A stretch of 64,000 nt of DNA from JAVBUP01 sp031555175 (GCA_031555175.1 JAVBUP010000019.1:1-64000); one strand, 5' to 3'. Shown: positions 25,067-33,541, numbered from the stretch's first letter. Notes: generated from the letters alone by a model not told the origin. Program-made: numbers and translations.

Positions 25067-25954
25067 ATGGCAATTACTGCTCAAATGGTAAAAGAATTAC
25101 GTGAAAAAACTGGTGCTGGAATGATGGATTGTAAGAAAGCATTAGAAGCAGCTAACGGAGATTTCGATGCTGCTGTAGAAGCAATCAAAGAAAAAGGGGC
25201 TATTAAAGCCGAACATAAGTCTACACGTGTTGCTGTTGAAGGATTAACTGCAATTTATACTAATGGTAATGTTGGTGCTGTAGTAGAAGTAAATAGTGAA
25301 ACTGACTTCGTAGCAAAGAATCAAGATTTCATTGATTTAGTTGCATTAGCTGCTAAAATTGCTGTTGAAAATAAAACAACTACTGCTGAAGAGACATTAA
25401 ATGTTGTTTCTAATGGAAAAACATTAAATGAAGTAATTGGTGATTTAACTGCTAAAATTGGTGAAAAGATTTCATTAAGAAGAGTAGCATTATTTGAAAA
25501 AACTGATGCGCAAAGCTTTGGTTCTTACTCACATATGGGTGGAAAAATCGCTTCATTAGCTGTATTTGATGGTGCTGATGCTGAATTGGCTAAAGATGTA
25601 GCAATGCATATTGCAGCTTCTGAACCAAAATATGTATCTAGAGAAGATATCTCAGCTGACTTTATTGAAACATTTAGTAAAGAAGAAATGGAAAGAGCTT
25701 TAGAAGAAAATGCTACTGCTGAAAAACCAAAACCAGCTAATATTATTGAAAAAATCGTTGAAGGAAGAATCAACAAGAATTTAAAGGAAATGTGTTTATT
25801 AGAACAACCATTCGTTAAGAATCCAGATGTTACTGTAGCTGCTCATTTAGGAAGTGCAAAATGTTTAGGTTTTGCTAGATTCCAAGTTGGAGAAGGTATG
25901 GAAAAGAAAGCTGATAATTTCGCTGAAGAAGTTATGAGTCAAATTCGCGGATAA
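25067..25954 (+). CDS. tsf: elongation factor Ts
   Basis: 295 residues. Nucleotide exchange factor for EF-Tu. The N-terminal UBA-like domain VKELREKTGAGMMDCKKAL and the TDFVAKN motif that contacts EF-Tu are both present, followed by two dimerisation subdomains. Length is normal for Bacillota. The partial terminator upstream allows lower expression than rpsB. It is followed by its own terminator before pyrH. Confidence 0.98.
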   Translation: MAITAQMVKELREKTGAGMMDCKKALEAANGDFDAAVEAIKEKGAIKAEHKSTRVAVEGLTAIYTNGNVGAVVEVNSETDFVAKNQDFIDLVALAAKIAVENKTTTAEETLNVVSNGKTLNEVIGDLTAKIGEKISLRRVALFEKTDAQSFGSYSHMGGKIASLAVFDGADAELAKDVAMHIAASEPKYVSREDISADFIETFSKEEMERALEENATAEKPKPANIIEKIVEGRINKNLKEMCLLEQPFVKNPDVTVAAHLGSAKCLGFARFQVGEGMEKKADNFAEEVMSQIRG

Positions 25955-25961
25955 AATAAAT

Positions 25962-25990
25962 AGGACAATTTTTAACGTTGTCCTTTTCTT
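25962..25990 (+). terminator. terminator after tsf
   Basis: AGGACAA (25962-25968), 9-base loop, TTGTCCT (25978-25984), then TTTCTT. Confidence 0.82.
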
Positions 25991-26012
25991 ATAAATGGAG
26001 GAGGAAATACAC

Positions 26013-26729
26013 ATGAAGTATAAGAGAGTATTACTAAAACTTAGTGGTGAAGCGTTAGCTGGTGGCACTAAGACATCGATTAATGCTGCTACAGTAGCCG
26101 ATATTGCTAGACAAATTAAAGATGTTAAAGATTTAGGAATAGAAGTTGCCATCGTAGTTGGTGGGGGAAATATTTGGCGTGGTAAGGTAGCTAGTGATAT
26201 GGGTATGGAACGTGCTACTGCAGATTATATGGGGATGTTAGCAACGGTTATGAATGCTTTAGCGCTTCAAAATGCTTTAGAGACTCTTAAGGTTGAAACT
26301 AGAGTATTATCTGCTATTGAAATGCAACAAGTAGCTGAGCCATATATTAGAAGGCGAGCTGAACGTCATTTAGAAAAAGGAAGGGTTGTTATATTTGGAG
26401 CAGGAATTGGAAGCCCATTCTTTACAACTGATACAACTGCTGCTCTTAGAGCTGCTGAAATTGGAGCTGATGTAATCTTGATGGCTAAAAATGGAGTAGA
26501 TGGAGTTTACTCTGCTGATCCTAAAAAAGATGCAACTGCTACAAAATATGATTCATTGACTTATATGGAAGTAATTAGTCAACAATTAGCTATCATGGAT
26601 CAAACAGCTACTACGTTATGTATGGATAATGATATTGATTTATGTGTATTTAATATGAATGAAGATGGAAACATCGCTAAAGCGAGCCAAGGCTTAAAAA
26701 TTGGTACGACAATAAGTAAAGGAGAATAA
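26013..26729 (+). CDS. pyrH: uridylate kinase
   Basis: 238 residues. Phosphorylates UMP to UDP in pyrimidine nucleotide synthesis. Amino-acid-kinase family motifs are KLSGEALAGG at the N-terminus, VVGGGNIWRG and FGAGIGSPFFTTDT; TAADYMGM-like TADYMGMLATVMNAL is diagnostic for bacterial PyrH. The ATG at 26013 follows GGAGGAGG; an ATG at 25995 would include that binding site in the coding region. Two bases separate it from frr. Confidence 0.97.
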   Translation: MKYKRVLLKLSGEALAGGTKTSINAATVADIARQIKDVKDLGIEVAIVVGGGNIWRGKVASDMGMERATADYMGMLATVMNALALQNALETLKVETRVLSAIEMQQVAEPYIRRRAERHLEKGRVVIFGAGIGSPFFTTDTTAALRAAEIGADVILMAKNGVDGVYSADPKKDATATKYDSLTYMEVISQQLAIMDQTATTLCMDNDIDLCVFNMNEDGNIAKASQGLKIGTTISKGE

Positions 26730-26731
26730 CA

Positions 26732-27277
26732 ATGTCACAAGAAATAATTAAACAAGTTCAAGATAAAATGACAAAAGCTATTGAATCATTGCAAAGAGAA
26801 TTAGCTACTGTAAGAACAGGACGTGCTAATCCAGCAATGCTTGATAGAGTAATGGTTGATTACTATGGTAGTCCAACTCCAATTAATCAAGTTGCTACTG
26901 TAAGTGTTTCAGAAGGTAGAACATTAGTAATTAAGCCATATGATCCTAGTTCAATCAAAGGGATTGAAAAGGCTATTAATGATGCTGATCTTGGGATGAA
27001 TCCACAAAATGATGGTTCAGTAGTTCGTATTACTGTACCTGCATTAACTGAAGATACTAGAAAACAATACGTAAAAGTTGCTTCTAAAATGGGTGAAGAT
27101 GCAAAAGTTGCGATTCGTAATATTAGAAGAGATGGTAATGATGCAGTTAAGAAAGCTGAAGATTCAGAGGATGCTGTAAAAAGAGCACAAGATCAAATTC
27201 AAAAGAGTACTGATGAATTTATCAAAAAAGTTGATAATGTGGTTAAAGATAAAGAGCAAGATATAATGAGCGTTTAG
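26732..27277 (+). CDS. frr: ribosome recycling factor
   Basis: 181 residues, slightly shorter than the usual 185. Splits post-termination ribosomes together with EF-G. Key stretches are ELATVRTGRANPAMLD, the hinge region around YGSPTPINQVATVSV and the Arg-rich VAIRNIRRDGND helix. The usual KDDE-type acidic run is replaced by AVKKAEDSEDAVK. Coupled to pyrH. The last codons form the left arm of the terminator. Confidence 0.97.
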   Translation: MSQEIIKQVQDKMTKAIESLQRELATVRTGRANPAMLDRVMVDYYGSPTPINQVATVSVSEGRTLVIKPYDPSSIKGIEKAINDADLGMNPQNDGSVVRITVPALTEDTRKQYVKVASKMGEDAKVAIRNIRRDGNDAVKKAEDSEDAVKRAQDQIQKSTDEFIKKVDNVVKDKEQDIMSV

Positions 27278-27289
27278 CTCTTTTTCTTG
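27251..27289 (+). terminator. terminator overlapping the frr 3' end
   Basis: AAAGAGC (27251-27257) pairs with GCTCTTT (27277-27283); a shorter internal GAGC/GCTC hairpin (27268-27271 with 27277-27280) is an alternative. A T-rich tail follows. The frr stop codon is inside. Confidence 0.7.
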
Positions 27290-27315
27290 TTTTGAAATAT
27301 TTATTTCGATAATTG

Positions 27316-27344
27316 TTGCAATTATAGTTAAAAGAGAGTACAAT
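27316..27344 (+). promoter_or_regulatory. promoter of the cold-shock gene
   Basis: TTGCAA (27316-27321), 17-base spacer, TACAAT (27339-27344). The 5' UTR would be about 45 bases, shorter than the long leader of E. coli cspA. Confidence 0.65.
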
Positions 27345-27395
27345 ATTACCGTTAAGAGTATTTAACGTAATTTATGAAAGGCTTAGGTATTAAGT

Positions 27396-27599
27396 ATGGC
27401 AACAGGAAAAGTAAAGATGTTTAACAAAGAAAAAGGATTTGGGTTCATTATTATGGATGGTTCTGATAAAGACGTATTCTTCCATTATTCTCAAATTATG
27501 CAAGAAGGATTTAAAACTATTGATGATGGTCAAGCAGTTGAATTCGAAGTTGTTGAAGGCGACAGAGGATTACAAGCTAAAAACGTTATCAAGTTATAA
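27396..27599 (+). CDS. cold-shock protein
   Basis: 67-residue single cold-shock domain, an RNA-binding OB-fold that melts mRNA secondary structure. RNP1 is KGFGFI and RNP2 is DVFFHYSQI, both intact. The GKVKMFNKEKGF opening is standard. Monocistronic between its own promoter and terminator. Which paralogue it is (CspA/B/C/D) cannot be said from sequence alone. Confidence 0.95.
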   Translation: MATGKVKMFNKEKGFGFIIMDGSDKDVFFHYSQIMQEGFKTIDDGQAVEFEVVEGDRGLQAKNVIKL

Positions 27600-27611
27600 T
27601 AACTTATGAGC

Positions 27612-27636
27612 AAAGGACTTTTGTCCTTTTTTCTTT
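27612..27636 (+). terminator. terminator of the cold-shock gene
   Basis: AAAGGAC (27612-27618), TTTT loop, GTCCTTT (27623-27629), then TTTCTTTT. Confidence 0.88.
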
Positions 27637-27648
27637 TAGGATATAAAA

Positions 27649-27924
27649 ATGATACTAGAAATTATTAGCGAGTTAATTCTTGAATTAGTGCTTGAGGGGT
27701 CCAAAAGCTCTAAAATACCTTCTTGGTTAAGATATTTACTATTGCTTATTTTGTTTGTAATTTATGGTGGTATAGCATTACTTATCATTACAATAAGCTA
27801 TCAAGCAATGTTTGAGGGCAACTGGATTATAGCATTATTCCTTGTCACTGTTTTGATAGTATTAGTTATTGCAGGTATAGTAGAATTTAGAAAAGTAAGA
27901 AACAAAATGAAAGAGGATGCATAG
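27649..27924 (+). CDS. small membrane protein (unknown)
   Basis: 91 residues with two strong hydrophobic segments (about 28-51 and 57-79) and a basic, Lys-rich C-terminal tail. The N-terminal 25 residues are an amphipathic, Glu-rich helix. No clear ribosome binding site motif beyond AGGAT. No family recognised. It starts only 13 bases after the cold-shock terminator and may rely on read-through. Confidence 0.6.
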   Translation: MILEIISELILELVLEGSKSSKIPSWLRYLLLLILFVIYGGIALLIITISYQAMFEGNWIIALFLVTVLIVLVIAGIVEFRKVRNKMKEDA

Positions 27925-27942
27925 CGATGCACCCTCTTTTGT
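27909..27942 (+). terminator. terminator after the small membrane protein
   Basis: AAGAGG (27911-27916) and TGCAT (27918-27922) pair with ATGCA and CCTCTT (to 27937), with a small asymmetry, followed by TT. Overlaps the stop codon and faces the convergent gene. Confidence 0.7.
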
Positions 27943-27969
27943 ATGTTTTTAGTCTTTAATTCATTTTGA

Positions 27970-28503
27970 TTAAGCAAATATTTTTTTGTTTTCGAGTATA
28001 AGCAGAGCACTAAAAGCAATTTCACAAAATACCATAACTATGGCTAAGATATATGTTGGAAAAAGCAATCCAAGAATTAGTGATAGAATTGGTATGACTA
28101 TAGATAGTACTAAATATGCATTTGAATCATATAACCAACTATATGGCATTAGGTGTGCTCCGAAAATCATTGCAATAACCATTAACATTTTATCTGGTAC
28201 TGTTGGATAAACCCACATTGCAATAAGTATATATAACATTTGATTCATAGAGAATAGTAAACCAAGTTTAGAAAGTGGGTTACCTTTATTCTGAAAATCA
28301 ACTTTAATGAATCATGAAATCAAATATGATAAAGGTAGCAACGGTGCAGTGCAAAAGAAAGTAATGAAGTTTTTACTTTGCATTGGAATGTCCATTAAAT
28401 GTGTTATCACTATTAATGTCCAAATAACTATTGATGCTAATATAATATGTAAACCTTTTTTTTGCTTCTTGGCGCAGTCCATTTTCAGTTCTTCTAAGTT
28501 CAT
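27970..28503 (-). pseudogene. DUF7010-like membrane protein gene interrupted by in-frame TGA
   Basis: Read from the ATG at 28503 (AGGGGGG ribosome binding site) the frame gives 63 residues with a hydrophobic core, reaches TGA at 28314-28312, and then continues in the same frame without another stop to 27970: about 21 codons, then 92 residues starting at an internal ATG at 28248. The joined product, about 177 codons with five or six membrane segments, matches my memory of the DUF7010 family (KKGLHIILASIVIW, NQMLYILIAMW, MIFGAHLMPYSWLY). UGA is a normal stop in this genome, so a nonsense mutation is most likely; AGA or CGA to TGA would explain it. Function of the family is unknown. Confidence 0.75.
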
Positions 28504-28584
28504 ATAGTCCCCCCTAAATTATTAATATAGTTAAATATATCATATACATAAATAAAATAATATACTAAATTTTGATAATATATT

Positions 28585-28618
28585 TATTAAAAAAGACTGT
28601 TCATTAATAAACAGTCTC
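28585..28618 (-). terminator. terminator of pgi (minus strand)
   Basis: On the minus strand GACTGTT (28616-28610) pairs with AACAGTC (28601-28595), followed by TTTTTTAAT. Confidence 0.85.
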
Positions 28619-28631
28619 AAAATCATTAAAA

Positions 28632-29834
28632 TTACTTACTACCAGGCTTCCCTAATAGTTTAAACATATTTTTCTTATATACTTCAACACCAGGTTGATC
28701 AAAAGGATTTACATCTAATAAGTATACAGACATCGCACATGCTTTTTCAAAGAAGTAAACCATATACCCAAATGAATAAGCCGTTAATTCATCTAAAGTA
28801 ATTACAATATTAGGAACATTTCCAGTATTAACATGCGCATCAATAGTTCCTTCACAGGCTTTTTTATTTACGAAATCAACAGTTTTACCAACTAAATAGT
28901 TTAAACCATCCAAATCATCAATATCGCTTGGTATTTCTAAATCGCATTGTGGTTTATTTATTAATAGTAATGTTTCAAACAATACCTTAGATCCCTCTTG
29001 AATAAATTGACCTAATGAGTGTAGATCTGTCGAGAAAGTAGCACTTGTAGGAAGTAATCCTTTACCCTCTTTACCTTCTGATTCACCAAATAGTTGTTTC
29101 CACCATTCTGCGGTCATAGCTAATTGAAGTTCATAAGTAACAAACATCTCAGCGGCATAACCTTTATTTAACAATTCATGTCTAGCTACTGCATATTTAT
29201 AACAATCATTAGAATCTAGATTATTATCATCATATTTAATTCTAGCATCAGCAGCACCTTGTAACATAGCGTTAATATCGATACCAGTAACAGCGATAGG
29301 GAATAGACCAACAGCTGTAAGTACAGAGAATCTACCACCAATATCATCAGGAATAGTAAATGTAGTATATCCTTCATTAGTGGCTAAAGTTTTTAATGCT
29401 CCGCGAGCTTTATCAGTTGTAGCAATAATTCTTTCTCTTGCTTTTTCTTTACCATATCTTTCTTCAGCAATTGCTTTAAAGATTCTGAAAGCTATCGATG
29501 TTTCAGTTGTCGTACCAGATTTCGAAATTACATTTATAGCAAATTCTTTATCTTTTATAACTTCTTTAACTTGTGCTAAGTAAGAAGCTGAGAAAGTATT
29601 ACCTATATAGATAACTTTAACTTTTGAAGTTGGGTATAAACCATTAATAGCTTCAATCGCAGCTCTGGCTCCTAAATATGAACCGCCAATACCGCAGACT
29701 AATAATACGTCAATTTCATCTTTGATTTTATTAGCTGTCTTAATAATTTCATTTACTTCATTTTTATCATAATCAACTGGCCAATTTAACCAACCTAAGA
29801 AATCATTTCCTTTACCAGTTTTATTATGAATCAT
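28632..29834 (-). CDS. pgi: glucose-6-phosphate isomerase, N-terminus truncated by a stop
   Basis: 400-residue Pgi core, interconverting glucose-6-phosphate and fructose-6-phosphate. Clear motifs are GIGGSYLGARAAIEA (phosphate loop), ISKSGTTTET, GGRFSVLTAVGL and the C-terminal FDQPGVEVYKKN with its catalytic Lys. The frame begins at an ATG 9 bases after an in-frame TAA (29846-29844). Upstream of that stop the same frame encodes the expected first 23 residues, so the full gene was 29915-28632, 427 codons. Catalytic residues all lie in the retained part; whether re-initiation at 29834 gives active enzyme is unknown. For such a central enzyme, sequencing error also has to be considered. Confidence 0.88.
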   Translation of the reverse strand: MIHNKTGKGNDFLGWLNWPVDYDKNEVNEIIKTANKIKDEIDVLLVCGIGGSYLGARAAIEAINGLYPTSKVKVIYIGNTFSASYLAQVKEVIKDKEFAINVISKSGTTTETSIAFRIFKAIAEERYGKEKARERIIATTDKARGALKTLATNEGYTTFTIPDDIGGRFSVLTAVGLFPIAVTGIDINAMLQGAADARIKYDDNNLDSNDCYKYAVARHELLNKGYAAEMFVTYELQLAMTAEWWKQLFGESEGKEGKGLLPTSATFSTDLHSLGQFIQEGSKVLFETLLLINKPQCDLEIPSDIDDLDGLNYLVGKTVDFVNKKACEGTIDAHVNTGNVPNIVITLDELTAYSFGYMVYFFEKACAMSVYLLDVNPFDQPGVEVYKKNMFKLLGKPGSK

Positions 29835-29915
29835 ATCATGAATTTATTTTACTTTTCCATTATAAGCGACAACATTTTTTTCAATACTACTTTTTGTTAG
29901 ATCTAACTGAATCAT
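29835..29915 (-). pseudogene. pgi: detached first 27 codons of pgi
   Basis: ATG at 29915 with AAGGAG 7 bases upstream and no gap to the preceding S1-domain gene. It reads MIQLDLTKSSIEKNVVAYNG then KVK, TAA (29846-29844), and in the same frame IHD joined to the Met of the main pgi frame. The sequence looks like a normal Pgi N-terminus, with TAA where a Glu codon (GAA) would be expected, a single-base difference. Confidence 0.75.
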
Positions 29916-30302
29916 TTATTTTCTCCTTATCATTTCATTACCAATCCATATTGGTAGTTGTTTTTCTAGAGTAGAGAATCCTAATGGAGTTTCCACTGCT
30001 TTTTGTCTTACTTTTTTAATAGAATATCTTTTTTCTTTTCGTTTATAGTTATTAGTAAGGGCCTTTAGACTTAATTTGGCCTGGTTAGTTTGTGCATCGA
30101 TATCAATAATTTTAACTTGAACTTTTTGACCAACATGAACAAAATTTTCAATATTTTTAACAAATCCACTTGAAATCTCAGAGATATGGATTAAACCATT
30201 GATCTGGTTGCCAATATTAACAAATGCACCATATGCTTGAATGCCTGTTACTTCACCATCCACAACATCACCAATCTTAAAATTTGTCTCGATAACTATC
30301 AC
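29916..30302 (-). CDS. S1 RNA-binding domain protein (YugI/CvfD-like)
   Basis: About 128 residues. One S1 domain fills residues 6-75 (GDVVDGEVTGIQAYGAFV, GLIHISEIS, GQKVQVKIIDID), followed by a basic, Lys/Arg-rich tail, the layout of YugI/CvfD, a ribosome-associated post-transcriptional regulator in Bacillota. The start is uncertain: GTG at 30302 is chosen, TTG at 30314 is possible, and a TATAAT on this strand just upstream leaves only a very short leader. It ends directly against the pgi ATG, so the two form an operon; yugI and pgi are also close in Bacillus. Confidence 0.82.
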   Translation of the reverse strand: MIVIETNFKIGDVVDGEVTGIQAYGAFVNIGNQINGLIHISEISSGFVKNIENFVHVGQKVQVKIIDIDAQTNQAKLSLKALTNNYKRKEKRYSIKKVRQKAVETPLGFSTLEKQLPIWIGNEMIRRK

Positions 30303-30383
30303 CTCACAACACAAGATTATATCACAAAAATGATTACAAATATAGAGTATTGTGCTATAATAACTTAGAAATTGGGTGAGAAA

Positions 30384-30836
30384 ATGATAAAGGAAATGTA
30401 TCCTTTTTATTCAGCATTAATTGCTATGGTAATTGCACAAGGTGTAAAACCATTAACATATTATTTAAAGAGCGGAAAATGGGATTTGAAGCAAATAACA
30501 TCTAGTGGTGGGCTGCCTAGTTCTCATACTGCAGTTGTATCATCATTGGTGTTATCAGTCGGGATTAAAGAAAGATTTTCATCTACACTATTTGCCATTA
30601 CATTGATATTTGCAATGATAATTGCTTATGATGCGATGAATGTTAGGTATTATGCCGGTAAAAATATTCAAGTAACTAAAAAATTGATTGAAGACCTAGC
30701 GGAATTAATTCCACTTCGTTTAGATAACCCTGCTTATCAGGAGAAAATGAAAGATATTTTAGGGCATACTGAAGTAGAGGTAGTAGCTGGAGTGATATTG
30801 GGAATTATTGTCGCTTTAGTAATAAATTCATTCTAG
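30384..30836 (+). CDS. divergent PAP2-family membrane protein (YuiD/DUF212)
   Basis: About 150 residues from the ATG at 30384 with GGGTGAG upstream. Four hydrophobic segments. GGLPSSHTA is the conserved motif of this family, related to the PAP2 phosphatase core, and YDAMNVRYYAGKN follows. Substrate and role are not established. Divergent from the S1 gene; next gene (nfu-like) starts 10 bases after the stop. Confidence 0.85.
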   Translation: MIKEMYPFYSALIAMVIAQGVKPLTYYLKSGKWDLKQITSSGGLPSSHTAVVSSLVLSVGIKERFSSTLFAITLIFAMIIAYDAMNVRYYAGKNIQVTKKLIEDLAELIPLRLDNPAYQEKMKDILGHTEVEVVAGVILGIIVALVINSF

Positions 30837-30846
30837 GAGGTAAAGT

Positions 30847-31077
30847 ATGAAAACAATTGAAGAACAAGTAGTAGAAGTGATTGAAAAAGTTAGACCATAT
30901 TTACAACGTGATGGAGGCGATGTAGAATATGTTGATTTTAAAGATGGAATCGTATATGTAAGAATGCTAGGTGCATGCATTGGATGCGCTATGATTGATG
31001 AAACGTTAAAAGATGGAATTGAACAAATTCTAATAGAAGAAGTACCAGGTGTATTAGAAGTTCAATTAGCAATGTAG
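30847..31077 (+). CDS. NifU C-terminal domain (Nfu-type) iron-sulfur protein
   Basis: 76 residues, a single Nfu domain. The CxxC pair Cys44-Cys47 in LGACIGCAMIDETL binds a bridging Fe-S cluster between two monomers, for delivery to apo-proteins. Upstream RDGGDVEYVDFKDG is the other family block. AGGAGG precedes the ATG. Gene is coupled with the YuiD-like gene and mscL by short gaps. Confidence 0.92.
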   Translation: MKTIEEQVVEVIEKVRPYLQRDGGDVEYVDFKDGIVYVRMLGACIGCAMIDETLKDGIEQILIEEVPGVLEVQLAM

Positions 31078-31089
31078 TGAGGTATCATT

Positions 31090-31527
31090 ATGAAAAATAA
31101 GATGACAAATTTCTTAACTGGTTTTAAAGATTTTGCGATGCGAGGAAATGTAATTGATCTCGCTGTTGGGGTAATTATTGGGGGAGCTTTTGGTAAGATT
31201 ACTACTGCTCTAGTTAATAATGTAATTATGCCCATATTTGGATTAATTCTTGGTGGTGTTAACTTTGCCGAGTTATCAGTTATTCTTCGTGAAGAGGTAA
31301 TTGAAAATGGTGTTGTTGTTACAACTGCTCTTAGATTAGAGTATGGACTATTCTTACAAGCGGTGGTTGATTTTATAATTATTGCATTTTCAATCTTCTG
31401 CATGATTACCTTGCTTGGTAAACTTAAGAGAGAAAAAGTAGTTGAAGAAGAAAAGGCAGTTGAAGCTAAACCTTCAACTGAAGACTTGCTAATTGAAATC
31501 AGAGATTTATTAAAAGAAAAGAAATAG
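31090..31527 (+). CDS. mscL: large-conductance mechanosensitive channel
   Basis: 145 residues. Pentameric channel that opens on membrane tension to release solutes after osmotic down-shock. The N-terminal amphipathic helix and first membrane helix read FKDFAMRGNVIDLAVGVIIG; GGAFGKITTALVNNVIMP and the second helix near residues 78-105 follow, and a Lys/Glu-rich cytoplasmic helix closes the protein. Slightly longer than the 136-residue E. coli protein because of the periplasmic-side loop. Confidence 0.95.
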   Translation: MKNKMTNFLTGFKDFAMRGNVIDLAVGVIIGGAFGKITTALVNNVIMPIFGLILGGVNFAELSVILREEVIENGVVVTTALRLEYGLFLQAVVDFIIIAFSIFCMITLLGKLKREKVVEEEKAVEAKPSTEDLLIEIRDLLKEKK

Positions 31528-31600
31528 TATTATAAGTATGAGCTTAAATGAAAAAACAGAAAAATGTTTTATACTTTGGACATTCTTGCAATGACTCTAT

Positions 31601-31625
31601 AACCGGTTATCCGGTTTTTTTACTA
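31601..31625 (+). terminator. terminator after mscL
   Basis: AACCGG (31601-31606), TTAT loop, CCGGTT (31611-31616), then a run of T. Confidence 0.85.
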
Positions 31626-31631
31626 GTATTA

Positions 31632-31660
31632 TTGTTATTAAAAACATATTTTGATATAAT
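31632..31660 (+). promoter_or_regulatory. promoter of lepA
   Basis: TTGTTA (31632-31637), 17-base spacer, TATAAT (31655-31660). Confidence 0.65.
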
Positions 31661-31689
31661 AATAAAGCGTTTTGAAAGAAGGTGTAAAT

Positions 31690-33495
31690 ATGAGTATTGA
31701 TCAATCAAAAATTAGAAATTTCTCAATAATTGCTCATATAGACCATGGAAAATCAACGTTAGCTGACCGTATTTTGCAATTAACACATGCTGTGGAAGAT
31801 CGTGAAATGAAGTCTCAGTTACTTGATAGCATGGATCTTGAAAGAGAACGAGGAATTACAATTAAATTAAACTCTGTGCAATTAACATATGAGGCACTAG
31901 ATGGGAATACTTATTTATTACATCTAATTGATACACCGGGTCATGTCGATTTCACGTATGAAGTATCACGTTCTTTAGCGGCGTGTGAAGGAGCCGTATT
32001 AGTAGTTGATGCGGCGCAAGGTGTTGAAGCTCAAACGTTAGCCAATGTATATTTGGCGATAGATAATGATTTAGAAATCATTCCTGTTATAAATAAAATT
32101 GATTTGCCAAGTGCTGATCCAGAACGAGTAATTAATGAAATAGAAAACCTAGTTGGTTTGCCTGCTGATCATGCGCCATTGATATCTGCCAAAACTGGCT
32201 TAAATGTTCGTGATGTACTTGAAGCAGTTGTTAGGGATGTTCCTGCACCGAAGGGTAGCATTAATAACCCCACACAAGCATTAATCTTTGACTCTCTATA
32301 TGACGCATATCGTGGTGTTATCGCCTTTGTACGCGTAAAAGATGGGAAAATTACTGTCGGTGACCATATAAAGTTTATGGCCAATGGGGCTACATATGAA
32401 GTTTTAGAGGTTGGTGTAAGAACACCTAAAGAAGAAAAACGGGATGAATTATTAGTTGGTGAAGTTGGATGGTTATCCGCTTCGATAAAATCGATTCATG
32501 ACGTTAATGTTGGAGATACAATTACGACACTAGAAAATGAGGCTATGACACCATTACCTGGGTATCGAAAGTTAAATCCAATGGTGTATTGTGGTTTATA
32601 TCCGATTGATAATGCTCGCTATAATGATTTAAGAGAAGCTTTAGAGAAAATGCAGCTTTCAGATTCGGCTTTATTATTCGAGCCTGAAACTTCGCAAGCA
32701 TTAGGATTTGGATTTAGGTGTGGTTTTTTAGGGTTACTTCATATGGATGTTATTGAGGAGAGATTAGAAAGAGAGTTTGGACTAGAATTGATTGCTACTG
32801 CACCATCAGTTGTATATCATGCACACCTTACAGATGGAACGGATTTGGATATTGATAATCCATCTAAACTTCCTGATCCACAAAAATTAAGCTCTATTGA
32901 AGAGCCATATGTTAAAGCTACTATTATGACTCCTAGCGATTATGTTGGTCCTATTATGGAATTATGTCAACAAAAGCGTGGTGAATATATTGATATGCAA
33001 TATAATGATGAAACAAGAATGACGATTAAATATGCCATTCCATTAGCTGAGGTAGTATATGATTTCTTCGACAAACTAAAATCATGTTCTAAAGGATATG
33101 CATCATTTGACTATGAGTTAGATGGGTATTGTACAAGTAAACTTGTAAAAATGGATATCTTATTAAATGGTGAAGTAGTTGATGCATTATCAAGTATAGT
33201 TCATAAGGATTTTGCTTATGGTCGTGGAAAAATAATTTGTGAAAAACTTAAGGAAATAATTCCTAAACAACAGTTTGAAGTGCCAATTCAAGCTGCAATT
33301 CAAGGTAAAATAATTTCGAGAGAAACAATTAAAGCATTACGTAAGAATGTATTAGCTAAATGCTATGGCGGAGATATTACTCGTAAAAAGAAATTATTAG
33401 AGAAACAAAAAGAAGGTAAAAAGAGAATGAAAGCGGTAGGAAGCGTAGAAATACCACAAGAAGCATTCATGGCTGTTTTATCTGTCGATGATTAG
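31690..33495 (+). CDS. lepA: elongation factor 4 (LepA)
   Basis: 601 residues. Ribosome-dependent GTPase that acts in translation initiation or back-translocation. G1 AHIDHGKST, the switch I RGITIK block, G3 DTPGHVD and G4 NKID are all present. Domain order is as in EF-G without domain IV, plus the LepA-specific C-terminal domain with YGGDITRKKKLLEKQKEGK. Start at 31690 (AGAAGGTG upstream) is preferred to an ATG at 31672. Monocistronic between promoter and terminator. Confidence 0.98.
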   Translation: MSIDQSKIRNFSIIAHIDHGKSTLADRILQLTHAVEDREMKSQLLDSMDLERERGITIKLNSVQLTYEALDGNTYLLHLIDTPGHVDFTYEVSRSLAACEGAVLVVDAAQGVEAQTLANVYLAIDNDLEIIPVINKIDLPSADPERVINEIENLVGLPADHAPLISAKTGLNVRDVLEAVVRDVPAPKGSINNPTQALIFDSLYDAYRGVIAFVRVKDGKITVGDHIKFMANGATYEVLEVGVRTPKEEKRDELLVGEVGWLSASIKSIHDVNVGDTITTLENEAMTPLPGYRKLNPMVYCGLYPIDNARYNDLREALEKMQLSDSALLFEPETSQALGFGFRCGFLGLLHMDVIEERLEREFGLELIATAPSVVYHAHLTDGTDLDIDNPSKLPDPQKLSSIEEPYVKATIMTPSDYVGPIMELCQQKRGEYIDMQYNDETRMTIKYAIPLAEVVYDFFDKLKSCSKGYASFDYELDGYCTSKLVKMDILLNGEVVDALSSIVHKDFAYGRGKIICEKLKEIIPKQQFEVPIQAAIQGKIISRETIKALRKNVLAKCYGGDITRKKKLLEKQKEGKKRMKAVGSVEIPQEAFMAVLSVDD

Positions 33496-33523
33496 AAACA
33501 CCTTATTTAGTGTTTCTTTTTTT
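33495..33523 (+). terminator. terminator of lepA
   Basis: GAAACAC (33495-33501), 8-base loop, GTGTTTC (33510-33516), then seven T. Confidence 0.88.
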
Positions 33524-33532
33524 GCTTCTGCA

Positions 33533-33541
33533 TGGTATACT
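33533..33541 (+). promoter_or_regulatory. extended -10 promoter of the surface-protein/ABC operon
   Basis: TGG followed by TATACT (33536-33541). No good -35 box. It would drive the four genes from 33584 to 41942. Confidence 0.5.

Noticed and set aside
28312..28314. TGA read as tryptophan (Mollicute code) in the DUF7010-like gene
   Set aside because: Several intact genes (dprA, ROK kinase, trmFO) end in TGA, and Trp is encoded by TGG throughout, so code 11 applies.
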